In this document: piece after piece, positions 17,738 to 25,460 of the stretch | How the letters are laid out: each line of letters starts with the position of its first letter | Position numbering within the stretch: the stretch's first letter is position 1 | NCBI RefSeq assembly: GCF_014205275.1 | Contig: NZ_JACHND010000001.1 | Span: 7,812,001 to 7,876,000, forward strand | Direction of reading: 5' to 3' | Source of the DNA: Sphaerisporangium siamense | Lineage (GTDB): Bacteria > Actinomycetota > Actinomycetes > Streptosporangiales > Streptosporangiaceae | Length of the DNA: 64,000 bases | Position numbers and translations under genes: made by a program | Notes under the pieces: model-generated | The model's input: the letters and a program-made list of their open reading frames with translations, nothing else | Database searches by the model: none | What the model was told of the DNA's origin: nothing

Positions 17738-18577
17738 TCATGCGTCAAATCGGTTCACCGCTTCCTCGATGAGTCGGACGGACTCCTTAAACGGTACGGC
17801 TTCAGCCCGGATTGCGTCATACTTCCGAATCAGATCAGTGATCATCTGGCGATCGTCGAAGGTACGGCCGACAGGCTGGGCATCCGTATATGCGGCATAG
17901 CACATTCCGTTTCGCTCGGCTATGACGAACCCACCCATCAGGCCGCAGTGCGGGCGCGCCGCGTAGGGCACGAGCTGGATCGTCACGTGGGGATACTCAG
18001 CCACTTCCAGCAAGTGAAGCAGTTGCTCCCGCATAGTCTTCGCGTCAGCGATGTGATCACGCGTCACTTCCTCATCGATAACCACATTCAGAGACGGCGG
18101 CTGGTCACGGTACAGAATCGACTGCCGCTGCATGCGGTTCGCAACGCGCTCCTCGACTTGTTCGGAAGTGACCCCAGGCCAGGTGGAGAGAATGCGGTGA
18201 GCGTAAGCCTGCGTTTGGAGCAGACCCGGGACGAGCATGGGCTGCCAGGTTCGCAGGACCGTCGCGCACTCTTCCTCCTCTAGCCAGGGGCGGAGGTATT
18301 CGGGGGCCTTGTGCCAAGTAGTGGCCATGTAGAGGCGGAGCATGGTGCCGTCCAGGGCGAAGGTGCGGTCGCAGAGTTCGGCGAACTGTTTCGACGGGGG
18401 GCGCTTGGCCCTCTCGACCAGGTTGATCATGGAGTCGGAGTAGCCGAGGCGCTCGGCCAGTTGCCGCTGGCTCATGTGCGCCGCCTCGCGGTGGCGGCGC
18501 AACTCGAAGGCGAAGAGGGCTCTCGGGGACTCGTGCGGGTCTATCTCTTTGCCGGGGGACAAATTACACCTACCCAT
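17738..18577 (-). CDS. XRE-type HTH regulator with DUF5753 domain
   Basis: 279 residues from ATG 18577, the most likely of several starts (the frame is open to 18682; a TTG five codons in is also possible). An N-terminal helix-turn-helix (about 20-75: MSQRQLAERLGYSDSMINLVERAKRPPS) is followed by the DUF5753 sensor domain (PMLVPGLLQTQAYAHRIL ... ADAKTMREQLLHLLE). It belongs to the large actinomycete family that pairs with DUF397 proteins (WhiJ/Scr1-like). Codons in this stretch are less G/C-rich than those of flanking operons, as expected of accessory DNA. Confidence 0.88.
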   Translation of the reverse strand: MGRCNLSPGKEIDPHESPRALFAFELRRHREAAHMSQRQLAERLGYSDSMINLVERAKRPPSKQFAELCDRTFALDGTMLRLYMATTWHKAPEYLRPWLEEEECATVLRTWQPMLVPGLLQTQAYAHRILSTWPGVTSEQVEERVANRMQRQSILYRDQPPSLNVVIDEEVTRDHIADAKTMREQLLHLLEVAEYPHVTIQLVPYAARPHCGLMGGFVIAERNGMCYAAYTDAQPVGRTFDDRQMITDLIRKYDAIRAEAVPFKESVRLIEEAVNRFDA

Positions 18578-18882
18578 CCAAGTCAAACGTTCTAAGCTGC
18601 TCGCTTCAGGTTCCCCACAGAATCGCCGACCAGGTCTGTAGACACGGTGTGCTTCCGTTTCGACACTCACTGTAGCCGCCATCCGGCAGCCTTGGAGAAG
18701 GAATTTCCGAAGTCACGGGACGACAGTGCCGTCGTTGGGAGGATTTTCGGCAGGACCGCCAGACGAAAAGGCCGGGAAAGCGAACCGGCCCTCGGCGCGT
18801 ATCACCGAGGGCCTTGAATCCTTGTGCCGACCACCGGCTTCATCCGTATCATCTCGCATAAGTAATCCCGACGAGCCTTACG

Positions 18883-19569
18883 GTGAGGTTGATGGACGGC
18901 TTACAGCGCAGGCGGCGTATCTCATCGCCTCGTCCCCGCGGCAGGTCCGTCCGCCTGGCGGCCGACCGTCATCGATTGAGGCGGGTCGATCCAGGCCAGG
19001 CCGGCCAGACGCGTCGCTGGTCCGCACAATGGTGGGCCACGATCGTGAGCATCCTCGCAGGACTCTGCTCGCTCCCCGCGCTCGCGCTCTCGGTTCAGTC
19101 GATCAGGATGAGCCAGGAGCAACAGGCGTACGATCGCGCCGAGAAGACCAAGGAGCAGCAGGCCGCCGACTACGAGAAGCGTGCGGCTTTCGCGCGGAAT
19201 GTCACAGCGAACGGGGGACTGCCAGGCGATCCCCTTGACACGACCTACCGCATTCGAAATGCCAACAGGGCTACCGTACAAGTGTGGATCACGTATGCCG
19301 TCGGCGGGAAGCAACGAGTTCAGGCTGTCCGAATAGCGCCATGCTCAGAGGGATTGTATTCATTGCGCACTCAGGCATCAATACCCGAGGATCGCCTCTT
19401 GGATTTATCGGGAGGGCCTTACCTGGTCAACGCAGCCGATGACCGAAAGCTGTGGGAAGTCGGCGAAGCACCGTCGGACGCGCACCCATCCGACCTGGAC
19501 GATTCACAATGGGGCGGATATACCCACACATTGAGAAAGACAAGCCGCGTCTCCCCCTGCCGGTCATGA
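18883..19569 (+). CDS. Hypothetical single-pass membrane protein
   Basis: Up to 228 residues; the start is uncertain (TTG 18883, ATG 18892 or a later GTG). One membrane helix at about 50-70 (WWATIVSILAGLCSLPALAL) is followed by a short charged coiled-coil (SQEQQAYDRAEKTKEQQAADYEKR) and a soluble beta-rich domain of about 120 residues. I do not recognise the family. A fragment resembling its helix/coil junction recurs at 20377-20442 beside a Tn3 remnant, so the gene probably belongs to mobile or accessory DNA. The 200 bp before it hold nothing I can name. Confidence 0.55.
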   Translation: MRLMDGLQRRRRISSPRPRGRSVRLAADRHRLRRVDPGQAGQTRRWSAQWWATIVSILAGLCSLPALALSVQSIRMSQEQQAYDRAEKTKEQQAADYEKRAAFARNVTANGGLPGDPLDTTYRIRNANRATVQVWITYAVGGKQRVQAVRIAPCSEGLYSLRTQASIPEDRLLDLSGGPYLVNAADDRKLWEVGEAPSDAHPSDLDDSQWGGYTHTLRKTSRVSPCRS

Positions 19570-20079
19570 AGTCACATCATCTATCGTCCACCACGCGGCC
19601 GTCGCCCCAGGGGCCGTTTTCTCTTCCTCAGCCGCCGCACCTCGAAGAACCGCGCGGTTGTGAGTGTGGAGCTGAAGGCTTTGGATTGGAAGAGGTATAG
19701 GAGCCCACCCGTGCAGGACCGATCCGGTCGGCCGCCGTTAGCCCACCCACTAGTACGCACCAATAGAGCGCCGACAGACGCTAAGTCCGACATGTGATCC
19801 GAGCGCGCTCCGGCACCGCTCTTCCGCGCGCTCCCGCACTGCCCCGCTCGATGGCCGCGCAGTCCTGGGGTGGGCTAACGGCGAGCAACCACGACGGACC
19901 CGCACCTGTGGGCTCAACACACCTTAACCAACCCAATAGTCACCAGATGGCTTGTGGTGGCGGTTATGTGCGTGAAGTCGCACGAGTGCCACCGGAATAC
20001 GGCGGAAACGGGCCGCTCTTGATCGCCGGTCGTTGAACTCTGACTTCACGCTGGTTATTCATGGTTTCGGGGGTTTGGG
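19570..20079. other. Intergenic region without convincing genes
   Basis: About 510 bp, less G/C-rich than the flanks. Short open frames here lack ribosome sites and normal codon bias. I saw no clear transposon inverted repeat. It likely represents decayed sequence upstream of the Tn3 transposase remnant. Confidence 0.5.
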
Positions 20080-20352
20080 TCCCTCCTCCCCGACTACCAA
20101 GGGAAGATCATCAAGTTCAACGAGCTGCCGGCCAACCGCGTCATTTACGCGACCGCGCAGGACATCACGGACGCTGCCAACGCCATCGCCACCGACTGCC
20201 ACCCCGTCGACCTCGATGACCTGGCCACCATCTCGCTCTACATCACCCACGTCATCCGCCGGTTCGGCAACTGGATCCTCACCCTGACCCCGCCCGCCGC
20301 CAACCCCACCACCCGACTCGACCTCGAGTCCCAAGTCCTCTTCGCCCCATAG
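20080..20352 (+). pseudogene. C-terminal remnant of a Tn3-family transposase
   Basis: Read in the frame ending at the TAG at 20350, about 90 codons give a Tn3-transposase-like C-terminus: GKIIKFNELPANRVIYATA, DITDAANAIATDCHPVDLDDL, ITHVIRRFGNW and LTPPAANPTTRLDLES. The catalytic core and the first 800-900 residues of a normal Tn3 transposase are absent, and no start codon or ribosome site is appropriate. It marks an old transposon insertion reduced by deletion. Confidence 0.75.
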
Positions 20353-20376
20353 CCGGCGGCTCGCTCGCCGCTACGG

Positions 20377-20442
20377 GTGTGCCTCGGCATCGAAGGGCTG
20401 CGGATGAGCCAGCAGGCCTACGCCGAGCGGCTCAAGACGTGA
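20377..20442 (+). pseudogene. Fragment resembling the 18.9-kb membrane-protein gene
   Basis: A 21-codon frame from GTG 20377 to TGA 20440-20442 reads IEGLRMSQQAYAERLKT, resembling VQSIRMSQEQQAYDRAEKT of the intact gene at 18883-19569. It lacks everything on either side, lies 24 bp after the Tn3 remnant, and overlaps the 3' end of the convergent MFS gene. It is best read as a truncated paralogue left at a rearrangement edge. Confidence 0.5.
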
Positions 20443-21865
20443 GCCGACTGGGAAGAGCTGTCAGCGGCGGCTCACTGACCGCTTGACCTCCTGGCTGTTC
20501 GGCTCGGACGCCCGTCGGTGTCCGGGCCGCGGTCAGCCACAGGCCGGTGAACACGGCGCAGGCCAGCGTCACGGCACCCGCCGCGAGAAAGGCGCTGTCG
20601 AGACCGGATTCGAAGGAGGCGCCGCCGGACTCCCGCGTGTGGACGATCGCCCCGAGCACCGCCACGCCGAGCACCGCGCCGATCTGCCGGGTGGTGCTGC
20701 TGACGCCCGAGGCGAGGCCGCCCTCCTGCGGGCTGACCGCCTGGATGGCGGCCCCGGTCAGCGGCGACATGGTGAGAGCGAACCCGATGCCGACGACCGC
20801 CAGCCGCCACCACACGTCGCCGTAGCCGGTATCGGCGTGGACGTAACCCAGCGCCACCAGCCCCAGCCCGGCCAGCGCCAGGCCGATGCCGGCGACGACG
20901 CGGAAGCCGTACCTGGCCGCGAACCGGCCCGCGTACGGGCTGACGATCACCATGGCCAGCGAGACGGGCAGGGTCCGCAGCCCGGCGACCAGGATCGAAG
21001 TGCCCTGGACGTAGACGAAGAACTGGGAGAAGAAGAACGACGACCCCATCAACGCGAACCCGACCACGGCCATCGCCGTGTTGGACACCGTGAACAGCCG
21101 CTGCCGGAACAGCCGCAGCGGCAGCATCGGCGTCGACACACGGCCCTCGACCACGACGAACGCGGCCAGGAGCACCAGTCCGGCGGCGAAGCCGCCCAGG
21201 ATCACCGGCGAGGTCCAGCCTCGGGAACCGCCCTCGATCAGGCCGTAGGTCACAGCGCCCACGCCCGCGGCGGACAGGACCGTGCCGGGGACGTCGATCG
21301 GCGGCGCGCTCGGGTTGCGGGACTCCCCCAGCACGCGCAGCCCCGCCAGCAGCAGGACCGCCCCGATGGGCACGTTGACCAGGAAGATGGCGGGCCAGCC
21401 GAAGGACTCCACCAGGATCCCGCCCGCCAGCGGTCCGGCGGCCAGGCCGATGCCGCTGAACCCGGCCCACAACCCGATCGCTCTGACGCGCTCCCTCGGG
21501 GCGGGATACGCGGCGGCGAGCAGCGCCAGTGAGGCGGGGCTCAGCGCCGCGGCCCCGACGCCCTGCAGCACCCGCCCGGCGATCAGCCAGCCGATGGAGG
21601 GCGCGAGCGAACACACCACCGACGCGGCCGTGAACACCACCACCCCGGCCAGGAACACCCGCCTGCGGCCGAACCGGTCGGCGAAGACGCCGCCCGACAG
21701 CAGCAGCATGGCCACCAGCAGCACGTAGGCGTCGACGATCCACTGCAGGCCGGTCAGCCCGGTGTGGAGCCGCTGCTGCATGTCGGGCAGGGCCGCGCCG
21801 ACGATCGTGTTGTCGAGCAGCACCATGAACTGACCTGCGCAGGTCAGGGTGAGCAACGCTTTCAC
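20432..21865 (-). CDS. MFS efflux transporter, DHA2 (14-helix) type
   Basis: 477 residues from GTG 21865, chosen because CAGGAGGG lies six bases upstream; the ATG at 21889 would put that site inside the gene. Helix 1 carries LLDNTIVGAALPDMQ and loop 2-3 has DRFGRRRVFLAG; about 14 helices follow. Such proteins export drugs or metabolites by proton antiport. It shares its strand with the FAD monooxygenase (115 bp apart), so the two may form one detoxification or resistance unit under the TetR gene. Its last codons overlap the gene fragment at 20377-20442. Confidence 0.87.
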   Translation of the reverse strand: MKALLTLTCAGQFMVLLDNTIVGAALPDMQQRLHTGLTGLQWIVDAYVLLVAMLLLSGGVFADRFGRRRVFLAGVVVFTAASVVCSLAPSIGWLIAGRVLQGVGAAALSPASLALLAAAYPAPRERVRAIGLWAGFSGIGLAAGPLAGGILVESFGWPAIFLVNVPIGAVLLLAGLRVLGESRNPSAPPIDVPGTVLSAAGVGAVTYGLIEGGSRGWTSPVILGGFAAGLVLLAAFVVVEGRVSTPMLPLRLFRQRLFTVSNTAMAVVGFALMGSSFFFSQFFVYVQGTSILVAGLRTLPVSLAMVIVSPYAGRFAARYGFRVVAGIGLALAGLGLVALGYVHADTGYGDVWWRLAVVGIGFALTMSPLTGAAIQAVSPQEGGLASGVSSTTRQIGAVLGVAVLGAIVHTRESGGASFESGLDSAFLAAGAVTLACAVFTGLWLTAARTPTGVRAEQPGGQAVSEPPLTALPSRLTS

Positions 21866-21980
21866 GCGAATCCCTCCTGGAGCAGTCAATGACCGGTCTC
21901 ACGCTTTGAACGCGGTCAACGACCAGGTGATGGGGGCACGCCGAGTGCCGCTTTCTCGGGGCCCGTAGTCGCGGCCGAGG

Positions 21981-23510
21981 TCAGCGTGTGCCGAACCAGT
22001 TGGAGAGTGCTCCTCGTAGCGCAGGCGTGGCTGTTGCGGCGGGTTCGTCGATGGGTGCGGCCCAGGCGATGTGGGCGTCTGGGCGGATCAGCAGGGCGTC
22101 GGCAGGTCGCCGGTCGGTCTTGGCGGTGTGGACGTCGACGCGCTGCCCCCAGTCGCGGGCGGCCTCGCGCAGGTCGGAGCGGTCGGCGAGGTCGAGGAGG
22201 ATGGGCCGGGCGGGGTGCAGAAGGTCGGCGACGCTGGTGACGCCCTGGTCGGTGTGCAGGGCGAGGTCGGGGGCGAAGGTGCCGGTCAGCGGGTGGTGGC
22301 CGGTGCCGGGCATGAGGTAGCGGACGTCGGTTCCGGCGACCATGGCTCCCATGCGGCGCAGCGGCTGCTCGTCGGTGAGCAGTTCCTGGAACATCTCGCG
22401 GAGCGCTTCGGCGGCCTGGTCGTGCCCGCGGCGCAGCGCCACCTGGGCGCGGGTGTGCAGCATGGTGCGGGCGCCGGCGAGGTGGCGTTCGTCGTGGTAG
22501 GTGTCCAGCAGGCCGGGCGGTGCCCAGCCGTGCAGGTCGGCGGCCAGCTTCCAGGCCAGGTTTACCGCGTCCAGCATGCCCGCGTTGAGTGCCACGCCGG
22601 TGGCCGGGAACAGGTGCGCCGCGTCCCCGGCCACCATGATGCGCCCGGCCCGGTAGCACTCGGCCTGGCGGGCCTTGAAGGTGAAGCGCGACAGCCGCGT
22701 CGATCCGGCCAGGGGCAGGTCCGCGCCGAGCACGCGGCGGATGCTGTCCTGAAGTTCGGTGAGGGTCATCGGGACGTCGTCGTCGTACTCGGTGCTCTCG
22801 TCCTCGATGGTGTAAAGGGAGACGCTCGTGGCGCCGGGTGAGGAGCCGAGGCCGAACAGGCCGTGGTCGGTGCGGGTGAAACCGGCGCGGATCGTGCCGA
22901 AGCCGGGGACGCCGAGATCGCCGTTGCCGAGCACGGTGACCTCGCCGGGCAGGGTGACCTGGGCCAGCCGGTTGACCTCCGGGTAGACGGTGCCGGGGAA
23001 GCCGATACCGGCCCGGTCACGGACGCGGCTGCGCGCGCCGTCGCAGCCCACCAGGTAGCGGGCGCTCACCTGGTACGGCCCGTCCGGGCCCCGTACGTCC
23101 ACCGTCACTCCTGCGTCGTCCTGGTTCACCCCGGTCACCTCGTGCCCGCGCCGTACGTCCACGCCGAGCTCGCCGGCGCGTTCGTCGAGCAGCCGCTCCA
23201 GGTGCTGCTGCGGCAGCGGCAGCGCGTGCAGCGGCGGATCCGCCAGCCGGGTGAAGTCCAGGTGCACCCCGCCGAACGGGAATCGGGGTGCCGGGACAGG
23301 GCCGGGGCAGGCGGCCTGGAAGCGTTCCAGCAGGCCCCGGTAGCGCAGCAGCGCCAGGATCTGCCCGCTGAGACCTCCGGCCTTGGGGGTGTCGCGGCGG
23401 TGCGGGTGCCGTTCCAGCACCAGCGGCCGCACTCCGGCCAAGCTCAGTTCGATCGCCAGCATGAGGCCGGTCGGTCCGGCGCCCACAATGATCACGTCGG
23501 CGTTCTTCAT
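21981..23510 (-). CDS. FAD-dependent aromatic monooxygenase
   Basis: 509 residues from ATG 23510 (AAGGAAAG just upstream). The Rossmann dinucleotide site is DVIIVGAGPTGLMLAIELS, the second NAD(P)H/FAD motif is YLVGCDGARSRVRD near 160, and the FAD ribityl motif is RIMVAGDAAHLFPATG near 285. A thioredoxin-like C-terminal domain ends LLIRPDAHIAWA. This is the class A flavoprotein hydroxylase group that includes polyketide hydroxylases and rifampicin- or tetracycline-inactivating enzymes. The exporter next door and a TetR gene upstream suggest xenobiotic handling. The substrate is unknown. Confidence 0.88.
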   Translation of the reverse strand: MKNADVIIVGAGPTGLMLAIELSLAGVRPLVLERHPHRRDTPKAGGLSGQILALLRYRGLLERFQAACPGPVPAPRFPFGGVHLDFTRLADPPLHALPLPQQHLERLLDERAGELGVDVRRGHEVTGVNQDDAGVTVDVRGPDGPYQVSARYLVGCDGARSRVRDRAGIGFPGTVYPEVNRLAQVTLPGEVTVLGNGDLGVPGFGTIRAGFTRTDHGLFGLGSSPGATSVSLYTIEDESTEYDDDVPMTLTELQDSIRRVLGADLPLAGSTRLSRFTFKARQAECYRAGRIMVAGDAAHLFPATGVALNAGMLDAVNLAWKLAADLHGWAPPGLLDTYHDERHLAGARTMLHTRAQVALRRGHDQAAEALREMFQELLTDEQPLRRMGAMVAGTDVRYLMPGTGHHPLTGTFAPDLALHTDQGVTSVADLLHPARPILLDLADRSDLREAARDWGQRVDVHTAKTDRRPADALLIRPDAHIAWAAPIDEPAATATPALRGALSNWFGTR

Positions 23511-23644
23511 CAGTCGCTTTCCTTGCAATCTGTCGTTGTCCGCGATTCAGGCATGTCATTCGCGCGCCGTTCTGCCGGTTCTGTGCCTGCGCTGACGATC
23601 TCCTGCACGGCTTGGACGAAGGAGTCTTTGGTCCCGACGCGCAT
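23510..23644 (-). CDS. Possible small ORF coupled to the monooxygenase
   Basis: 44 codons from ATG 23644 to a TGA that overlaps the monooxygenase ATG (ATGA). The peptide begins MRVGTKDSFVQAVQEIVSAG and is not low-complexity. I do not recognise it. The stop-start overlap is what real coupled genes show, yet there is no strong ribosome site, so it may instead be the tail of a decayed gene. Confidence 0.3.
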   Translation of the reverse strand: MRVGTKDSFVQAVQEIVSAGTEPAERRANDMPESRTTTDCKESD

Positions 23645-23900
23645 CCACCGAGGCCTGCGGTGGTGCGATGGTGGGTGTCGTCTGGCCGGGAGGGATCGTG
23701 ATGTGCCGCATGTCGGTTTCAGAGGTCGACGACGGTGGAGGTCGTCCACGACGACGGCGCCTGAGGCGATGATCGCGGCTGCTCGGGCATGGGATGCGGC
23801 ACGGTCAGGTCAGGGAGGCCAGGCATCACGCGATCGTCTTCTTCTCATGAGGTGGCGATGGTGTGGTGAAGAACATCGGGCCAGGTGGCCTGGCCGTTCT

Positions 23901-23976
23901 TATCGGCACGGAACGTCCCGTACCGATAGATGATGCCCAAGACGGACGTCCACTGTCAAGTACGGAACGTTCCGTA
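23901..23976. promoter_or_regulatory. Two palindromic TetR operators
   Basis: Site 1 at 23901-23928 is an imperfect 28-bp dyad, TATCGG...CCGATA around CACGGAACGTCCCGTA. Site 2 at 23961-23976 is the perfect palindrome TACGGAACGTTCCGTA and shares the right flank CCGATA. Their centres are 54 bp apart, about five helical turns, so dimers would bind the same DNA face. Site 2 ends 16 bp before the TetR ATG, fitting autorepression. Confidence 0.75.
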
Positions 23977-23992
23977 CCGATAAGGTGTCGGT

Positions 23993-24580
23993 ATGACCGA
24001 CACGCCCCACCGTCGCGGTGCCGACCGGACCGAGGACATCATGCGGGCCACGCTGGAGCTCGGCCAGGAGATCGGCTACGCCAAACTGAGCATGGAGGCG
24101 GTCGCCGCCCGTGCGGGCGCCGGCAAGCAGACCCTCTACCGCCGTTGGCCGTCCAAGGCAGCCCTGCTGTTCGACTCGCTGTTGTCGGTGAACGGGCCCG
24201 CCCTGGACTACCCCGACACCGGCGACATCGTGGCCGACTTGCGCGCCCAGATCCACTCGGCCGTTGACCTGCTGGCCCGGCCACCCGTCGGCCCTCTGTT
24301 CAAGGCCCTGATCGGCGAGGCCCAGCACGATCCCCAGATCGCCGCCGCACTCAACGAGCGCTTCATCGCCCCCCAGGCGGACAAGACCGTCGCCCGCTTG
24401 AAGACGGCCCGCGACCAGGGTCAACTGTCGCCCGCCTTCGTCCTCGACCTGGCCATGGCGATCCTGTCCGGCCCGCTGTACTTCCAGCTCCTGATCACCC
24501 AAGAACCACTGACTCATGAGTACGTCGACCGGATCCTCGACGCCCTCCTCACCGGGATCGGCCCCACCCACGCATATTGA
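23993..24580 (+). CDS. TetR/AcrR-family transcriptional regulator
   Basis: 195 residues. The N-terminal HTH is canonical: GYAKLSMEAVAARAGAGKQTLYRRWPSKAAL (residues about 28-58). The C-terminal helical domain (TetR_C family) ends near 190. Two strong palindromes stand in its upstream region. It is divergent from the FAD monooxygenase and MFS genes, although the operators lie about 390 bp from the monooxygenase start, so control of those genes depends on where their promoter is. Confidence 0.88.
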   Translation: MTDTPHRRGADRTEDIMRATLELGQEIGYAKLSMEAVAARAGAGKQTLYRRWPSKAALLFDSLLSVNGPALDYPDTGDIVADLRAQIHSAVDLLARPPVGPLFKALIGEAQHDPQIAAALNERFIAPQADKTVARLKTARDQGQLSPAFVLDLAMAILSGPLYFQLLITQEPLTHEYVDRILDALLTGIGPTHAY

Positions 24581-24631
24581 CGTCCCGCGTCAGACCCGCC
24601 CGCACGCTCAAGATCGGTCGCTCGCCCGCCG

Positions 24632-25267
24632 TCAGGCGCGCCGGGCCCGCCACAGTGTCCACGCCATCCAGAGGGCGCCGGCCATGGTGAGGGCGCCGTG
24701 CGCGATGCGCAGCGCATCTGTGCTGAAGAACTGTGGGATGAACAGGGCGAAGGCGGCGGCGAGGGGCACGGCGCTCCAGCGGGGCAGGGTGCCGGAGCGC
24801 CAGATGGCGATGGCGGCCATCACCGTGCCGACGCCGAGCAGGAGCAGTCCGGCCGCGAACGTGGTGACCGCCACCGGCTGGTAGCGGAACTCGTCCACCA
24901 GCTGGAGCAGTGAGGGGTCGCCGTCCCGGACGGCGCGGGCGGCGATGACGTTCAGGGCGAAGTCCTCGGCGCCGTAGTAGGGGAGGGTGAGCCCCGCGCC
25001 GATCATGGTGACGACCAGGGCGCGCAGGCTGCCGGGGCGGTTCAGCAGCAGGTGGACGGCCAGGAGCCCCAGCGTGAGCAGGATGAACCCGACCATGGCG
25101 AACATGTGCGCCGCGACCCAGGCCGGGGAGCCGATGGCCTGGGCGCCCGCCATGGACGATTCGTCGGAGTACGGCCGGACCAGCGGATAGAGCAGGAACA
25201 GGACGCCGGCCACCGCGAAGGCGACGGCGCCGGGACGGACACGAGGCATGGTGAGAGAGGCGTTCAC
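24632..25267 (-). CDS. Hypothetical multi-pass membrane protein
   Basis: 211 residues from GTG 25267, which has AAGGAA seven bases upstream; the longer frame to 25372 lacks a ribosome site. Six hydrophobic segments are apparent (AVAGVLFLLYPLV, MFAMVGFILLTLGLLAVHLLL, ALVVTMIGAGLTLPYY, FAAGLLLLGVGTVMAAIAI, AVPLAAAFALFIPQFF, ALTMAGALWMAWTLW). I do not recognise a characterised family. It converges on the TetR gene. Confidence 0.7.
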   Translation of the reverse strand: MNASLTMPRVRPGAVAFAVAGVLFLLYPLVRPYSDESSMAGAQAIGSPAWVAAHMFAMVGFILLTLGLLAVHLLLNRPGSLRALVVTMIGAGLTLPYYGAEDFALNVIAARAVRDGDPSLLQLVDEFRYQPVAVTTFAAGLLLLGVGTVMAAIAIWRSGTLPRWSAVPLAAAFALFIPQFFSTDALRIAHGALTMAGALWMAWTLWRARRA

Positions 25268-25460
25268 GAGCGGTTCCTTATGAGTCCTGGTGAGGCGAGG
25301 GGTTTGGGGTGAATGGGCCGCTTGAGCCCGACCGGAGGGGACGTTCGGTTCGGCATTCCGACGTGAGAGCAATGCTCTCGATTTAGAACAGCTGTGTCAA
25401 GGCGGTGTACTGCTCTCCGGTTAGCATGTGAGGCCCGTCATCCCCCCGAGGAGGTTCGCG

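Noticed and set aside
19794..20036. 80-codon ORF before the Tn3 remnant
   Set aside because: No ribosome site, no homology that I recognise and poor codon bias.
20033..20287. 84-codon ORF in the Tn3 remnant region
   Set aside because: Ser/Thr/Pro-rich out-of-frame reading; the adjacent frame gives the transposase-like sequence.
20432..24580. Antibiotic biosynthetic cluster
   Set aside because: A monooxygenase, exporter and TetR alone lack any synthase or scaffold enzyme; xenobiotic response is simpler.
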